The notes beneath the pieces are model-generated. The model was not told where the DNA came from, did no database searches, and saw only the letters and a list, made by a program, of their open reading frames with translations. From Dehalococcoidia bacterium (lineage in GTDB: Bacteria > Chloroflexota > Dehalococcoidia > Tepidiformales > Tepidiformaceae): a stretch of 7,679 nt of DNA. The translations under genes and the position numbers were made by a program. Positions 1 to 5,617 of the stretch are shown here, piece after piece. Every line of letters begins with the position of its first letter. The first letter of the stretch is position 1. The DNA lies in NCBI GenBank assembly GCA_023228745.1, contig JALOAP010000132.1:1-7679 (forward strand), given 5' to 3'.

Positions 1-1
1 C

Positions 2-1408
2 CTCCCCGGTGTCGTCTACCGCTACCGGCTGCGTTCGAGTATGGGCCGCGGTTGGGTCGACTCGCGCATCCGCGAGCTCACAGGATATGACGCTGCCGAG
101 CTGGTTGATGGCTCGGTTGAGTGGCTTGACCTGGTGCCGGAGGACGAGCGGTCGATCGTGCTCGGCCGGCTGGACAGCTCCAATGGCGATGCCTTCGACG
201 TGGTTTACAGCATCCGCCATCGCAGCGGCGAGTTGCGCCTGATTCGCGATACCGGCCACGTGATCGCGGGGGCAAACGGCCAGGTTGCAGAAGTCGAGGG
301 CATTTTATTCGACGTCACGGAGCGGATGGAGCGCGAACGCGTGCTGCGCGAAGCGTGGATGGCCGAACACGAGCGGTACGAGCTCGTTGTCCAGGCCAGC
401 CGCCAGGTTGTCCACGAATGGATCGAGGGAAGCGAGGCCATCTACTGGGGTGGCAGCATGCGAGACGTCCTTGGCTACGCGCCTGAGGCGCACGGCGATC
501 GCTTCCGGGACTGGCTCGACCGCGTCCACCCGGATGACCGTGAACGCCTCCTCTTCGCCGGGCGGGAAACCCGGGCGCAGCGCCTCCGCCTGCGTAACTA
601 CGAATACCGCTACTGCCACGCCGATGGCAGCTACCGTTGGATCTGGAACCACATCCTCTACGAATGGCGCGACGATGGCCGCGCGCGCCGGATTGTGGGC
701 GTGATGCAGGACGTTACCGGGCGAAAACAACTGGAGGCCCAGGTTCACAGTGCCCAGCGAATGGAGACGATCGGTGCACTCGCCGGTGGCGTCGCCCACG
801 ACGTGAACAATTACCTCACGACGGTCCTCGGGAACATCGACCTCGCGCTTATGCGTGTCGATGAGCCCTGGGAAGAGCTGATCGACGCCCGCGCGGCAGT
901 GCAGGGCTGTGCCGAACTCGTGCGGAGCCTTCTCACCTTCGCGCGTCAGCAAGTACCGGCTCGCACCCAGCTCAACGCGGCCGAAGTCGTGACGCACGCA
1001 GTTCGTATCCTCGCCCGGCTGGTGGGTCCCAGTATTCAGCTTCAGCAGCGCACGGAGGCGGGGCTCTGGTTCGAAGCCGATGCCGTGCAGGTGCAACAGG
1101 TGCTAATGAACCTGGTGGTGAACGCCCGCGACGCCATGGGCGGGCAGGGCTACATCGTGCTTTCCGCCGAGCGCGCGAGTGGCGGCTTCATTCGCTTCTC
1201 CGTTCAGGACTCCGGCCCCGGCGTCGCGCTGGACCTCGCAGAGCGCATCTTTGAGCCCTACTTCAGTACGCGTCCCCTTGGCGAAGGCACCGGCCTCGGG
1301 CTCTCGATCGTGCACGGCGTGGCGAAGGCCCACGGCGGCCGGGTGGAAGTTGCGAACCACCCTGGTGGCCGGGGCGCGATGTTCAGCGTCTACTTCCCCG
1401 CCGCCTGA
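2..1408 (+). CDS. PAS/PAS sensor histidine kinase, 5' end outside window
   Basis: Partial gene: the frame is open to the left edge (468 visible residues, counted from base 2), and the residues before the first ATG at 41 (VVYRYRL) already look like the start of a PAS domain, so 41 is not the true start. Order seen: a PAS domain (about residues 1-105, with REITGY-like RELTGY and a PEDE turn), a second PAS_3-type domain (about 120-245, HPDD and DGSYRWIWN), a dimerisation/phosphoacceptor helix with GGVAHDVNN (His codon 797-799), then HATPase_c with N-box NLVVNARDAM (Asn codon 1121-1123), DSGPG (from 1208) and GEGTGLGLS (from 1280). By family knowledge it autophosphorylates on His and passes phosphate to a response regulator. 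No membrane segment is visible, so the seen part is cytosolic. It ends right after the ATPase domain: kinases with an HDxNN H-box often carry a C-terminal receiver, and this one does not. No regulator gene is visible downstream. The signal sensed is unknown. Confidence 0.93.
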   Translation, partial: LPGVVYRYRLRSSMGRGWVDSRIRELTGYDAAELVDGSVEWLDLVPEDERSIVLGRLDSSNGDAFDVVYSIRHRSGELRLIRDTGHVIAGANGQVAEVEGILFDVTERMERERVLREAWMAEHERYELVVQASRQVVHEWIEGSEAIYWGGSMRDVLGYAPEAHGDRFRDWLDRVHPDDRERLLFAGRETRAQRLRLRNYEYRYCHADGSYRWIWNHILYEWRDDGRARRIVGVMQDVTGRKQLEAQVHSAQRMETIGALAGGVAHDVNNYLTTVLGNIDLALMRVDEPWEELIDARAAVQGCAELVRSLLTFARQQVPARTQLNAAEVVTHAVRILARLVGPSIQLQQRTEAGLWFEADAVQVQQVLMNLVVNARDAMGGQGYIVLSAERASGGFIRFSVQDSGPGVALDLAERIFEPYFSTRPLGEGTGLGLSIVHGVAKAHGGRVEVANHPGGRGAMFSVYFPAA

Positions 1409-1463
1409 CGAGCATCGGCGCCGCTCTGTTACGCTCTGCGCGAGAAATGCTGAGGGGACAAAC

Positions 1464-2111
1464 ATGGAGCGCATCGAAGACGGCAACCTGGTGATCCTGG
1501 CGGGCGGCCCCGCGGGCGACTTCGCCAATAACATCTACATCGTCATCGACCGGACAACGAACGAGGCTGCGTTCGTGGACGCACCAGCCGAACCAGAGAA
1601 GGCGATCGCGATGGCCCGGGACGCTGGCGTCGAGCCCGGCGCTATCCTGCTCACGCACTCGCATGGCGACCACACGGCCGGCATCAGTGCCCTCAAAACG
1701 GAGTTCGGTTGCAAGCTGTATGCGGACCCCCGCGAACCCTGGCTCGTACAGGGCCAGCTCGATCATCTGGTGAGCCACGGCGACGACATTCCGGTCGGAC
1801 GCCTCTCCTTCCGGGTGCTGAGCGTGCCTGGCCACACCCCGGGCAGCACGAGCTACGTCCATGGATTGCACGCCTTTGTCGGCGACACCCTCTTCCCAGG
1901 TGGTCCCGGGCGTTCGGCGTCGCCCGAGGCGCTGCAGGAAGAGATTTCGTCCATCACCACCTACCTCTACGGCCTCGCCGACGAGACGGTCATTTACCCG
2001 GGGCACGGCGCTCGCACGACCATCGGCGAAAGCAAGCAGGAGTACGCGGTCTTCGCGGCGAAGGAGCACGACCCGGGCCTCCACGGCGACGTGCTCTGGG
2101 CGAGCTCATGA
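1464..2111 (+). CDS. Glyoxalase II-like metallo-beta-lactamase fold hydrolase
   Basis: 215 residues. The start at 1464 is set by a good ribosome site (GAGGGG, 1452-1457); the longer open frame runs back into the kinase gene and is not used. The complete binuclear metal set of the glyoxalase II-like MBL group is visible: THSHGDH (H65, H67, D69, H70), H124 in GHTPGS, D141 in GDTLF and H181 in PGHG. By family this is a cytosolic zinc or iron hydrolase, typically of thioesters such as hydroxyacyl-glutathione or of related small esters. The protein lacks the C-terminal helical substrate domain of true glyoxalase II (about 250 residues), so the substrate cannot be named. Its stop codon overlaps the start of the next gene (ATGA), so it is probably translated together with the DUF4258/YgiT pair. 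It follows the kinase gene by 55 bases and could share its transcript. Confidence 0.93.
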   Translation: MERIEDGNLVILAGGPAGDFANNIYIVIDRTTNEAAFVDAPAEPEKAIAMARDAGVEPGAILLTHSHGDHTAGISALKTEFGCKLYADPREPWLVQGQLDHLVSHGDDIPVGRLSFRVLSVPGHTPGSTSYVHGLHAFVGDTLFPGGPGRSASPEALQEEISSITTYLYGLADETVIYPGHGARTTIGESKQEYAVFAAKEHDPGLHGDVLWASS

Positions 2112-2401
2112 TTGGACCCCGCGGCGAGTACCAAATTCGGTATTCGCAGCACGCCTACGTGAGAATGCGCGCCCGCGAGATCCGGGCCAAAGAGGTACGA
2201 GAGGCACTCCGGCGAGGAGAGATTATCGAGGACTACCCCAATGACGTCCCACTCCCGAGCTGCCTGATTCTCGCCTCTGTGGAAGGACGGCCGCTGCACG
2301 TGGTTGCAGCGTTCGACGACGACCGGGCCCAAGCAGTTATTATCACTGCATATCTGCCGGACCCAGCAGAGTGGTCAGAGGATTTCAGGCGTCGCCTATG
2401 A
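2108..2401 (+). CDS. DUF4258 protein, probable toxin-like partner
   Basis: 97 residues. The ATG overlaps the stop of the MBL gene by 4 bases (ATGA), which indicates translational coupling; the longer open frame reading back to 1709 is antisense-free shadow of the MBL gene. Features that match DUF4258: an early YSQHAYVRM segment, a helix with REIRAKEVREALRRGEII, then EDYPNDVPLPSCLIL, a beta strand GRPLHVVAAF and a final VIITAYLPD strand. This small alpha/beta fold resembles the RelE/MqsR group of ribonuclease toxins by family knowledge. Toxicity has not been established for the family as a whole, so 'toxin' is an inference that rests mainly on the partner: the next gene encodes a YgiT zinc-finger protein that overlaps it by another 4 bases. 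The order toxin first, antitoxin second matches mqsRA. Confidence 0.85.
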   Translation: MIGPRGEYQIRYSQHAYVRMRAREIRAKEVREALRRGEIIEDYPNDVPLPSCLILASVEGRPLHVVAAFDDDRAQAVIITAYLPDPAEWSEDFRRRL

Positions 2402-2634
2402 GCAAAGAATTGAGCTGCGTCATCTGCCGCCAAGGGAAACTTGCACCAGGAATGGCCACCGTCATGGTCGCGGCCAGGGAGACAGTTGTCGTCGTGAAGC
2501 AGGTCCCGGCCGACATCTGCGATACGTGTGGTGAGTACTACCTGAGCCAGGAGATGGCTGAGCAGATCGACGACATCGTGGATGCCGCCGCCGCCCGTGG
2601 CGCCGAGGTCGAGATCATCCGCTACGCCGCGTGA
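2398..2634 (+). CDS. YgiT-type zinc-finger protein, probable antitoxin
   Basis: 78 residues. It starts at the ATG that overlaps the DUF4258 stop (ATGA, 2398-2401). Two CxxC knuckles are visible, C7-V-I-C10 and C41-D-T-C44, separated by a beta-rich stretch (TVMVAARETVVVV), followed by GEYYLSQEMAEQ and an acidic helical tail. This matches the YgiT-type (MqsA N-terminal-like) zinc domain. In MqsA this domain binds the toxin while a separate C-terminal helix-turn-helix binds the operator. Here the protein stops before any such domain, so if it is an antitoxin it should neutralise by binding but is unlikely to repress its own promoter directly. The coupling to DUF4258 is seen in the sequence; antitoxin activity is inferred. 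Confidence 0.87.
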   Translation: MSKELSCVICRQGKLAPGMATVMVAARETVVVVKQVPADICDTCGEYYLSQEMAEQIDDIVDAAAARGAEVEIIRYAA

Positions 2635-2636
2635 CG

Positions 2637-2642
2637 TATACT
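2637..2642 (+). promoter_or_regulatory. Possible -10 element before the selenoprotein gene
   Basis: TATACT sits in the 28-base gap between the YgiT stop and the UGSC start and stands out in GC-rich surroundings. It lies 20 bases before the ATG, which would give a very short leader. No convincing -35 hexamer is seen at 16-18 bases upstream, so this may only be chance; the gene may simply be read from the upstream operon promoter. Confidence 0.25.
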
Positions 2643-2652
2643 CCGCCGCATC

Positions 2653-2658
2653 GGAGGT
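2653..2658 (+). promoter_or_regulatory. Strong ribosome binding site of the UGSC gene
   Basis: GGAGGT lies four bases before the ATG at 2663. It is the best Shine-Dalgarno match in the window, fixes the start of the selenoprotein gene and argues that the upstream half before the TGA is really translated. Confidence 0.75.
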
Positions 2659-2662
2659 AGCC

Positions 2663-3181
2663 ATGACCACGATCCTCGACCCGACCGACGAGCGCGTACC
2701 CGTACGCCGCTCGCTCGCGCCCCGGCCCGAGAGCATCGCCGGGCCGGTCGCACTGCTGGATATCACGAAGCCCCGCGGCAACGTGCTCATCGCCCGCATC
2801 GAAGAGCAACTGCGCGAACGGCTGCCGGGCGTCGAGTTCCGCCACTACAACAAGCCGACGTTCACCAAGCCCGCCCCCGAAGACCTGCGCAGGAAGATCG
2901 CCGAGGAGTGTGCCTTCGTCATCGAAGCGCTCGCCGATTGAGGATCCTGTACGACGTGCAGTGTGCACGACACGACATGGTTCGAAATCCAGGGCATCCC
3001 CTCGGTGTTCATCGCCTCCACAGAGTTCGTCGATGCGGCTGAGGTACAGGCACAGGCGCTCGGCCTGCCGGAAGTCCGGCGGATCTTCGTCCCGCACCCG
3101 ATCCAGGACGCGACCGACGACGAGATGCGCGCGAAGGCTGACGCAATCGTCGACGAGGTGATCGCCGCGCTGGTGGACTGA
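2663..3181 (+). CDS. UGSC-family selenoprotein with in-frame TGA (Sec93)
   Basis: One gene of 172 residues read through an in-frame TGA at 2939-2941. Before the TGA are 92 residues ending FVIEALAD; directly after, in the same frame and without gap, come GSCTTCSVHDTTWFE, then GIPSVFIASTEF and a helical C-terminus ending at the TGA of 3179-3181. With the TGA read as selenocysteine (U93) the centre is U-G-S-C96-T-T-C99, the signature of the UGSC (seleno)protein family, in which this position is Sec in some members and Cys in others. The SD at 2653-2658 sets the start. The downstream half has no usable start of its own with an SD. A hairpin of SECIS type follows the TGA. Function in the family is not known; a Sec next to a CxxC-like cysteine set suggests a thiol/selenol redox reaction, which is inference. 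No signal peptide or membrane segment is seen, so it should be cytosolic. Ordinary gene callers would split it into two short ORFs. The alternative, a gene broken by a nonsense mutation, is much less likely because the stop falls exactly on the motif residue. Confidence 0.9.
2946..2980 (+). promoter_or_regulatory. Putative bacterial SECIS hairpin
   Basis: Just after the TGA codon the sequence can fold into a perfect 6-bp stem CGTGCA (2955-2960) / TGCACG (2964-2969) capped by a 3-base GTG loop (2961-2963). An outer stem CCTGT (2946-2950) / ACA-t-GG (2975-2980) with one bulged T is separated from it by an internal loop. The apical loop starts 19 bases after the TGA and has a G at its first position. 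This agrees with the known bacterial SECIS pattern: a hairpin within the coding region, short apical loop with an early G, roughly 16-37 bases from the UGA, bound by SelB. The fold was made by eye and no energy was calculated. Confidence 0.65.
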
Positions 3182-3245
3182 GCGAGATTCGCGAGCCACC
3201 CTCCACGATGCGGGCTTCCCCAGAGGGGATATCGCGCCGGCGGGC

Positions 3246-3276
3246 GGCCGCGCGCTACGGCTCGCCGCGCGCGGCC
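3246..3276. repeat. GC-rich inverted repeat at a convergent gene junction
   Basis: Perfect 10-base arms GGCCGCGCGC (3246-3255) and GCGCGCGGCC (3267-3276) around an 11-base loop. The left arm touches the stop codon of the - strand membrane gene, and the + strand selenoprotein gene ends 64 bases to the left. The position suits a stem-loop that ends or protects both converging transcripts. No T-tract follows on either strand, so it is not a canonical intrinsic terminator, and GC-rich palindromes arise easily in such DNA. A smaller hairpin TCCCC-AGA-GGGGA lies at 3217-3229. Confidence 0.45.
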
Positions 3277-3539
3277 CGGGCTACCAGGGCCGTCGCCGCT
3301 GAGAACGCGAGCACGACTATGGAAATGGCTACCTCTGCCAACAGCTGATCCGACCAGTGCGCGTCGACCTCGAACGTGAGGCCGGGAAGCACAATGCCGA
3401 TCACACAAATCAACCCGCAGATCGCAAGGATCAGCGAGAGACGGACCCGTTGATACGCCAACACGCCTGCAATCAAGAGCGATAACAAGAAAGTTGCCAC
3501 GAGAAGCGCCCATGATCCGCTCATCGTCAGGCTTCGCAC
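3255..3539 (-). CDS. Small three-helix membrane protein, function unknown
   Basis: 94 residues from a GTG at 3539; an ATG five codons in (3524) is an equally possible start, and neither has a convincing ribosome site. Three hydrophobic segments are clear: about residues 9-29 (WALLVATFLLSLLIAGVLAY), 34-55 (LSLILAICGLICVIGIVLPG) and 66-87 (LLAEVAISIVVLAFSAATAL), with a short acidic loop between the second and third and an arginine-rich tail. I do not recognise a family. The clean hydrophobic pattern, unlike the Arg/Ser-rich translations of the other frames here, supports a real inner-membrane protein. It stands alone on the - strand, converging with the selenoprotein gene and preceded by a long non-coding stretch that should hold its promoter. 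Confidence 0.6.
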   Translation of the reverse strand: MRSLTMSGSWALLVATFLLSLLIAGVLAYQRVRLSLILAICGLICVIGIVLPGLTFEVDAHWSDQLLAEVAISIVVLAFSAATALVARAARGEP

Positions 3540-3796
3540 TCCCTGAATGTGGCGTCGAATGGTTCACCAGCAGTATTCCGGGCAAATTGTCATCCGCGAA
3601 CCTGCTCCGAATGAACCATGCTCTCGTCGAGCAAAGCATCGCAAGACAGTCGCGCAACATCATATCAATCAAAGAATTTTCTTCTACCTGAGTTGTCTTG
3701 TCAGCCGATGCCTACGCTGGTCGGGACCGGAGCGTGGCCATTCCCTTGCTCGGGGTTTATCCTGAGCTCCCAGCAAACCGCCATTGCCCTCGCGTG
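3540..3796. other. Non-coding stretch with AT-rich patch
   Basis: 257 bases between the small membrane gene and the end of the glycerate kinase gene, with no supportable gene: the open frames crossing it give unconserved-looking Arg/Ser/His-rich translations without ribosome sites. Base composition changes to clearly AT-richer around 3655-3690. On the - strand this patch holds TATGAT (+ coordinates 3659-3664), a five-of-six match to a -10 box preceded by TGA, about 120 bases from the membrane-gene start; no good -35 is seen. A small dyad AAGAA-TT-TTCTT lies at 3672-3683. I see no tRNA, riboswitch or terminator here. Confidence 0.4.
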
Positions 3797-4897
3797 CTAA
3801 CCGGCGCCGGCGGCCCAGCGGCGGGCGAGTTCCGTGAGCAGCGGTGCGGCTTCCGTCATTGCACGCCGCTCGTCGCCTTCGAGCTCCTTCAGCGTGCGGA
3901 TGCCGGGATTATCCGCGTGGGCTCGCCCTGCGAACACCACCACCTGACGCCCGACCTCGGTTGCCAGCGCCAGTAGTCGGCCGGTCGTCTTCCCCTGGAG
4001 CGACTGCGCATCGAACGACCCTTCGCCGGTGATGACGACGTCTGCAGCGGCGATCCGCTCGCGCAGTCCGGTGGCTTCCGCGACGACCTCAAAGCCGCTT
4101 TCGATGCGCCCGCCGAGGAACGCGACGATGCCCGCCGCGAGGCCGCCCGCCGCGCCACCGCCGGCTACCGCCGCGATGTCCGTGCCCAGGTCGCGCCGAA
4201 CCACCTCCGCATAGCGGGCCAGGGCCCGGTCCAGCACCGTCACGTCGTCGGGGGTCGCGCCCTTCTGCGGTCCGTACACCTGCGCCGCGCCCGATGGGCC
4301 GGTCAGCGGGTTCGTCACGTCCGTGGCGACGACGATCTCGGGGACCTGCGACGCCCAACGTGGGGCCTCCCACTCGATCCGGTCGAGCCGCAGCAATTCC
4401 CCGCCGCCGGGGCCGAGCTCCTGGCCGCTGGCGTCGAAGAAGCGTGCGCCGAGCGCCCGCGCCATGCCTGCGCCGCCGTCAGTGGTCGCGCTGCCGCCCA
4501 CGCCGACGAGCAGCGTGCGCGGTTCGTCCCTCGCGGCCGCCGCGAGCAATTCCCCCACGCCGAAGGTGTCTGCGCCGAGCGCATCCCGCTCCTCAGTCCG
4601 AAGGTGGAACAGTCCGTTCGCCTGCGCGGCTTCGACCACGACCATGCCGCGGCCACCGACCCACAGGTACCGGCCGACCACCTTCCGCCCGAGGGGGTCG
4701 TGCGTGAGTGCCGCGCGGATGTCGCCGCCGAGCGCGGTGTGCAGCGCGGAGACGAACCCGGGACCACCATCGGAGAGGGGGAGCAGTTCGACGTCCCAGC
4801 CGGGGCGCATCGCACCAACGCCCGCGGCGATGGCTGAGGCGGCCTCATCCGCGGAGAGGCTGCCCTTGAACTCCTGGGGCGCGATGAGAATCTTCAA
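3797..4897 (-). CDS. Glycerate 2-kinase (GlxK/GarK-type family)
   Basis: 366 residues, near the usual 370-380 of the family. ATP-dependent phosphorylation of D-glycerate to 2-phosphoglycerate, feeding glycerate into glycolysis; cytosolic. Family landmarks: N-terminal KILIAPQEFKGSL (MKILIAPDSFKGSL in typical members), LSDGGPGF (residues 41-48), GVGGSATTDGGAGMARALG, ATDVTNPLTGPSGAAQVYGPQKGA in parts, GGGAAGGLAAG, and ITGEGSFDAQS near the C-terminus. The open frame extends to 4999, but the upstream part overlaps a separate small gene and is not family-like; homology places the start at TTG 4897, exactly where KILIAP begins. The ribosome site there is weak. Variant residues: PQEF instead of the usual PDSF, and DGGPGF where DGGEGT is common; these are positions in otherwise conserved motifs. 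It is the last gene of a probable three-gene - strand operon. Confidence 0.92.
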   Translation of the reverse strand: MKILIAPQEFKGSLSADEAASAIAAGVGAMRPGWDVELLPLSDGGPGFVSALHTALGGDIRAALTHDPLGRKVVGRYLWVGGRGMVVVEAAQANGLFHLRTEERDALGADTFGVGELLAAAARDEPRTLLVGVGGSATTDGGAGMARALGARFFDASGQELGPGGGELLRLDRIEWEAPRWASQVPEIVVATDVTNPLTGPSGAAQVYGPQKGATPDDVTVLDRALARYAEVVRRDLGTDIAAVAGGGAAGGLAAGIVAFLGGRIESGFEVVAEATGLRERIAAADVVITGEGSFDAQSLQGKTTGRLLALATEVGRQVVVFAGRAHADNPGIRTLKELEGDERRAMTEAAPLLTELARRWAAGAG

Positions 4898-4935
4898 TGC
4901 AGCCCAGTGTGCCGCAGGGGCTGCGTCCCGGCAGC

Positions 4936-5115
4936 TCAGAGGCCGTTCCGCCAAATCTGCCAGAGCGTGAGCGCGACGATCCCGGCGATGTAGAGCCACG
5001 CCGCGTTTCGCAGGAAGCGCAGCGTATTGCGCGCCCGCCCGGAACGGAACACGACAGCCGCCACCACGAGCACCGCCGCCGTGAGGACGATGACCGAAAA
5101 GAGGAAGCCCTTCAT
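4936..5115 (-). CDS. 59-residue two-helix membrane protein, function unknown
   Basis: A short gene from ATG 5115 to TGA 4936-4938: 59 residues beginning MKGFLFSVIVLTAAVL and ending WQIWRNGL. Two hydrophobic helices are visible, about residues 4-23 and 39-55, joined by a strongly basic loop (RSGRARNTLRFLRN). By the positive-inside rule both ends would face the outside and the loop the cytosol. No family recognised. It fits exactly in the gap between the SnoaL-like gene (43 bases upstream) and the glycerate kinase start (38 bases downstream), on the same strand, so it is likely a member of that operon. No clear Shine-Dalgarno precedes it. The membrane pattern together with the exact fit supports a real gene. 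Confidence 0.65.
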   Translation of the reverse strand: MKGFLFSVIVLTAAVLVVAAVVFRSGRARNTLRFLRNAAWLYIAGIVALTLWQIWRNGL

Positions 5116-5158
5116 CGCGGGCGCCGATCAGTCGAAAGCAGGGGTTTGACCGCGCACC

Positions 5159-5551
5159 TCAGGCGTCGGGAGTGACGGTGCGGCGCACGAACTTCCACCC
5201 TTCGGGCGTGCACACCAGCGTGTCTTCGTACACCCCGGTCGTCAGGATGCTCGCCGGCGTGTCTCCTCCGAGTCGCAGGAGCTGGAGATAACAGGACCCC
5301 TGCGCGCCCTCATCGCTTGCTTCGAGCACGAGATTGTTAATCCAGTGGCGTGCCTTGATGCGCTCGGCGAACCCCTTCGCGAAGGCGGAAAGCGCTTCTG
5401 TCCCCGTAAATTCGCCGCTGGCGCCGGAGGAGAACACCCCATCAGCCGTGAAGCAGGCCGCCCACTCGTCGGCGCGGCCAAAGTCGATGGCATGGTTGTA
5501 GCGCGCATAGAGCTGCTGGATTGCGAGCTGGTCCTCGACAGAGAGGGACAT
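5159..5551 (-). CDS. SnoaL-like / NTF2-fold protein
   Basis: 130 residues from ATG 5551, which has a good ribosome site (GGAGG about seven bases upstream). The frame is open further upstream to 5875, but that part runs antisense through the next gene. Pattern of the SnoaL_4 group: an N-terminal helix QLAIQQLYARYNHAIDFG, then DEWAACFTADGVF, EFTGTEALSAFAKGF, the strand start RHWINNLVLEA (H69 at the pocket position), and C-terminal strands ending GWKFVRRTVTPD. The family is a cone-shaped alpha+beta barrel used by many small isomerases, cyclases and dehydratases, and also by non-enzymatic binding proteins, so no reaction can be assigned. Presumably cytosolic. It is the first gene of the run leading to glycerate kinase and diverges from the J-like gene. 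Confidence 0.88.
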   Translation of the reverse strand: MSLSVEDQLAIQQLYARYNHAIDFGRADEWAACFTADGVFSSGASGEFTGTEALSAFAKGFAERIKARHWINNLVLEASDEGAQGSCYLQLLRLGGDTPASILTTGVYEDTLVCTPEGWKFVRRTVTPDA

Positions 5552-5578
5552 GGGGAGCCTCCGGGTGGGGATTGCTGA

Positions 5579-5584
5579 ACTATA
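5579..5584 (-). promoter_or_regulatory. Possible -10 box for the SnoaL-glycerate kinase operon
   Basis: Read on the - strand this is TATAGT, five of six bases of the -10 consensus, 27 bases before the ATG at 5551. That gives a plausible leader of about 20 bases containing the GGAGG site. No strong -35 is seen; TTTCGC at a 16-base spacing is the best candidate, and it overlaps the inverted repeat at 5602-5617. Confidence 0.4.
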
Positions 5585-5601
5585 CCGGGCGAACCGCTTG
5601 G

Positions 5602-5617
5602 CGAAAGTTGGCTTTCG
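5602..5617. repeat. Perfect inverted repeat between divergent genes
   Basis: CGAAAG-TTGG-CTTTCG, 6-base arms with a 4-base centre, midway between the divergent SnoaL-like and J-like genes. It covers the expected -35 region of the - strand promoter at 5579-5584. This is the place and shape of an operator for a dimeric regulator, though the short length allows chance occurrence. Confidence 0.35.

Noticed and set aside
305..1096. - strand open frame of 263 residues
   Set aside because: It is antisense to the conserved PAS and kinase domains; high-GC DNA often leaves such frames open.
1179..1463. Upstream extension of the MBL gene into the kinase gene
   Set aside because: The extension is an out-of-frame shadow of the kinase ATPase domain; the ribosome site before 1464 decides the start.
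2663..2941. Nonsense-mutated pseudogene or sequencing error at the TGA
   Set aside because: The stop falls exactly at the position that is Sec or Cys in the family, both flanks are intact and in frame, and a SECIS-like hairpin follows.
2963..3181. Independent small gene of 72 residues starting at GTG 2963
   Set aside because: It has no ribosome site, starts inside the conserved UGSC motif and hairpin, and is in frame with the preceding 92 residues across the TGA; it is the C-terminal part of the selenoprotein.
2845..3672. Long - strand open frame of 275 residues
   Set aside because: It runs antisense through the selenoprotein gene, has no recognisable domain and no membrane pattern, and competes with the better-supported membrane gene at 3255-3539 in another frame.
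4898..4999. N-terminal extension of glycerate kinase to GTG/ATG-type start at 4999
   Set aside because: It overlaps the 59-residue membrane gene, is Arg/Ala-rich, and the family begins at KILIAP, which directly follows TTG 4897.
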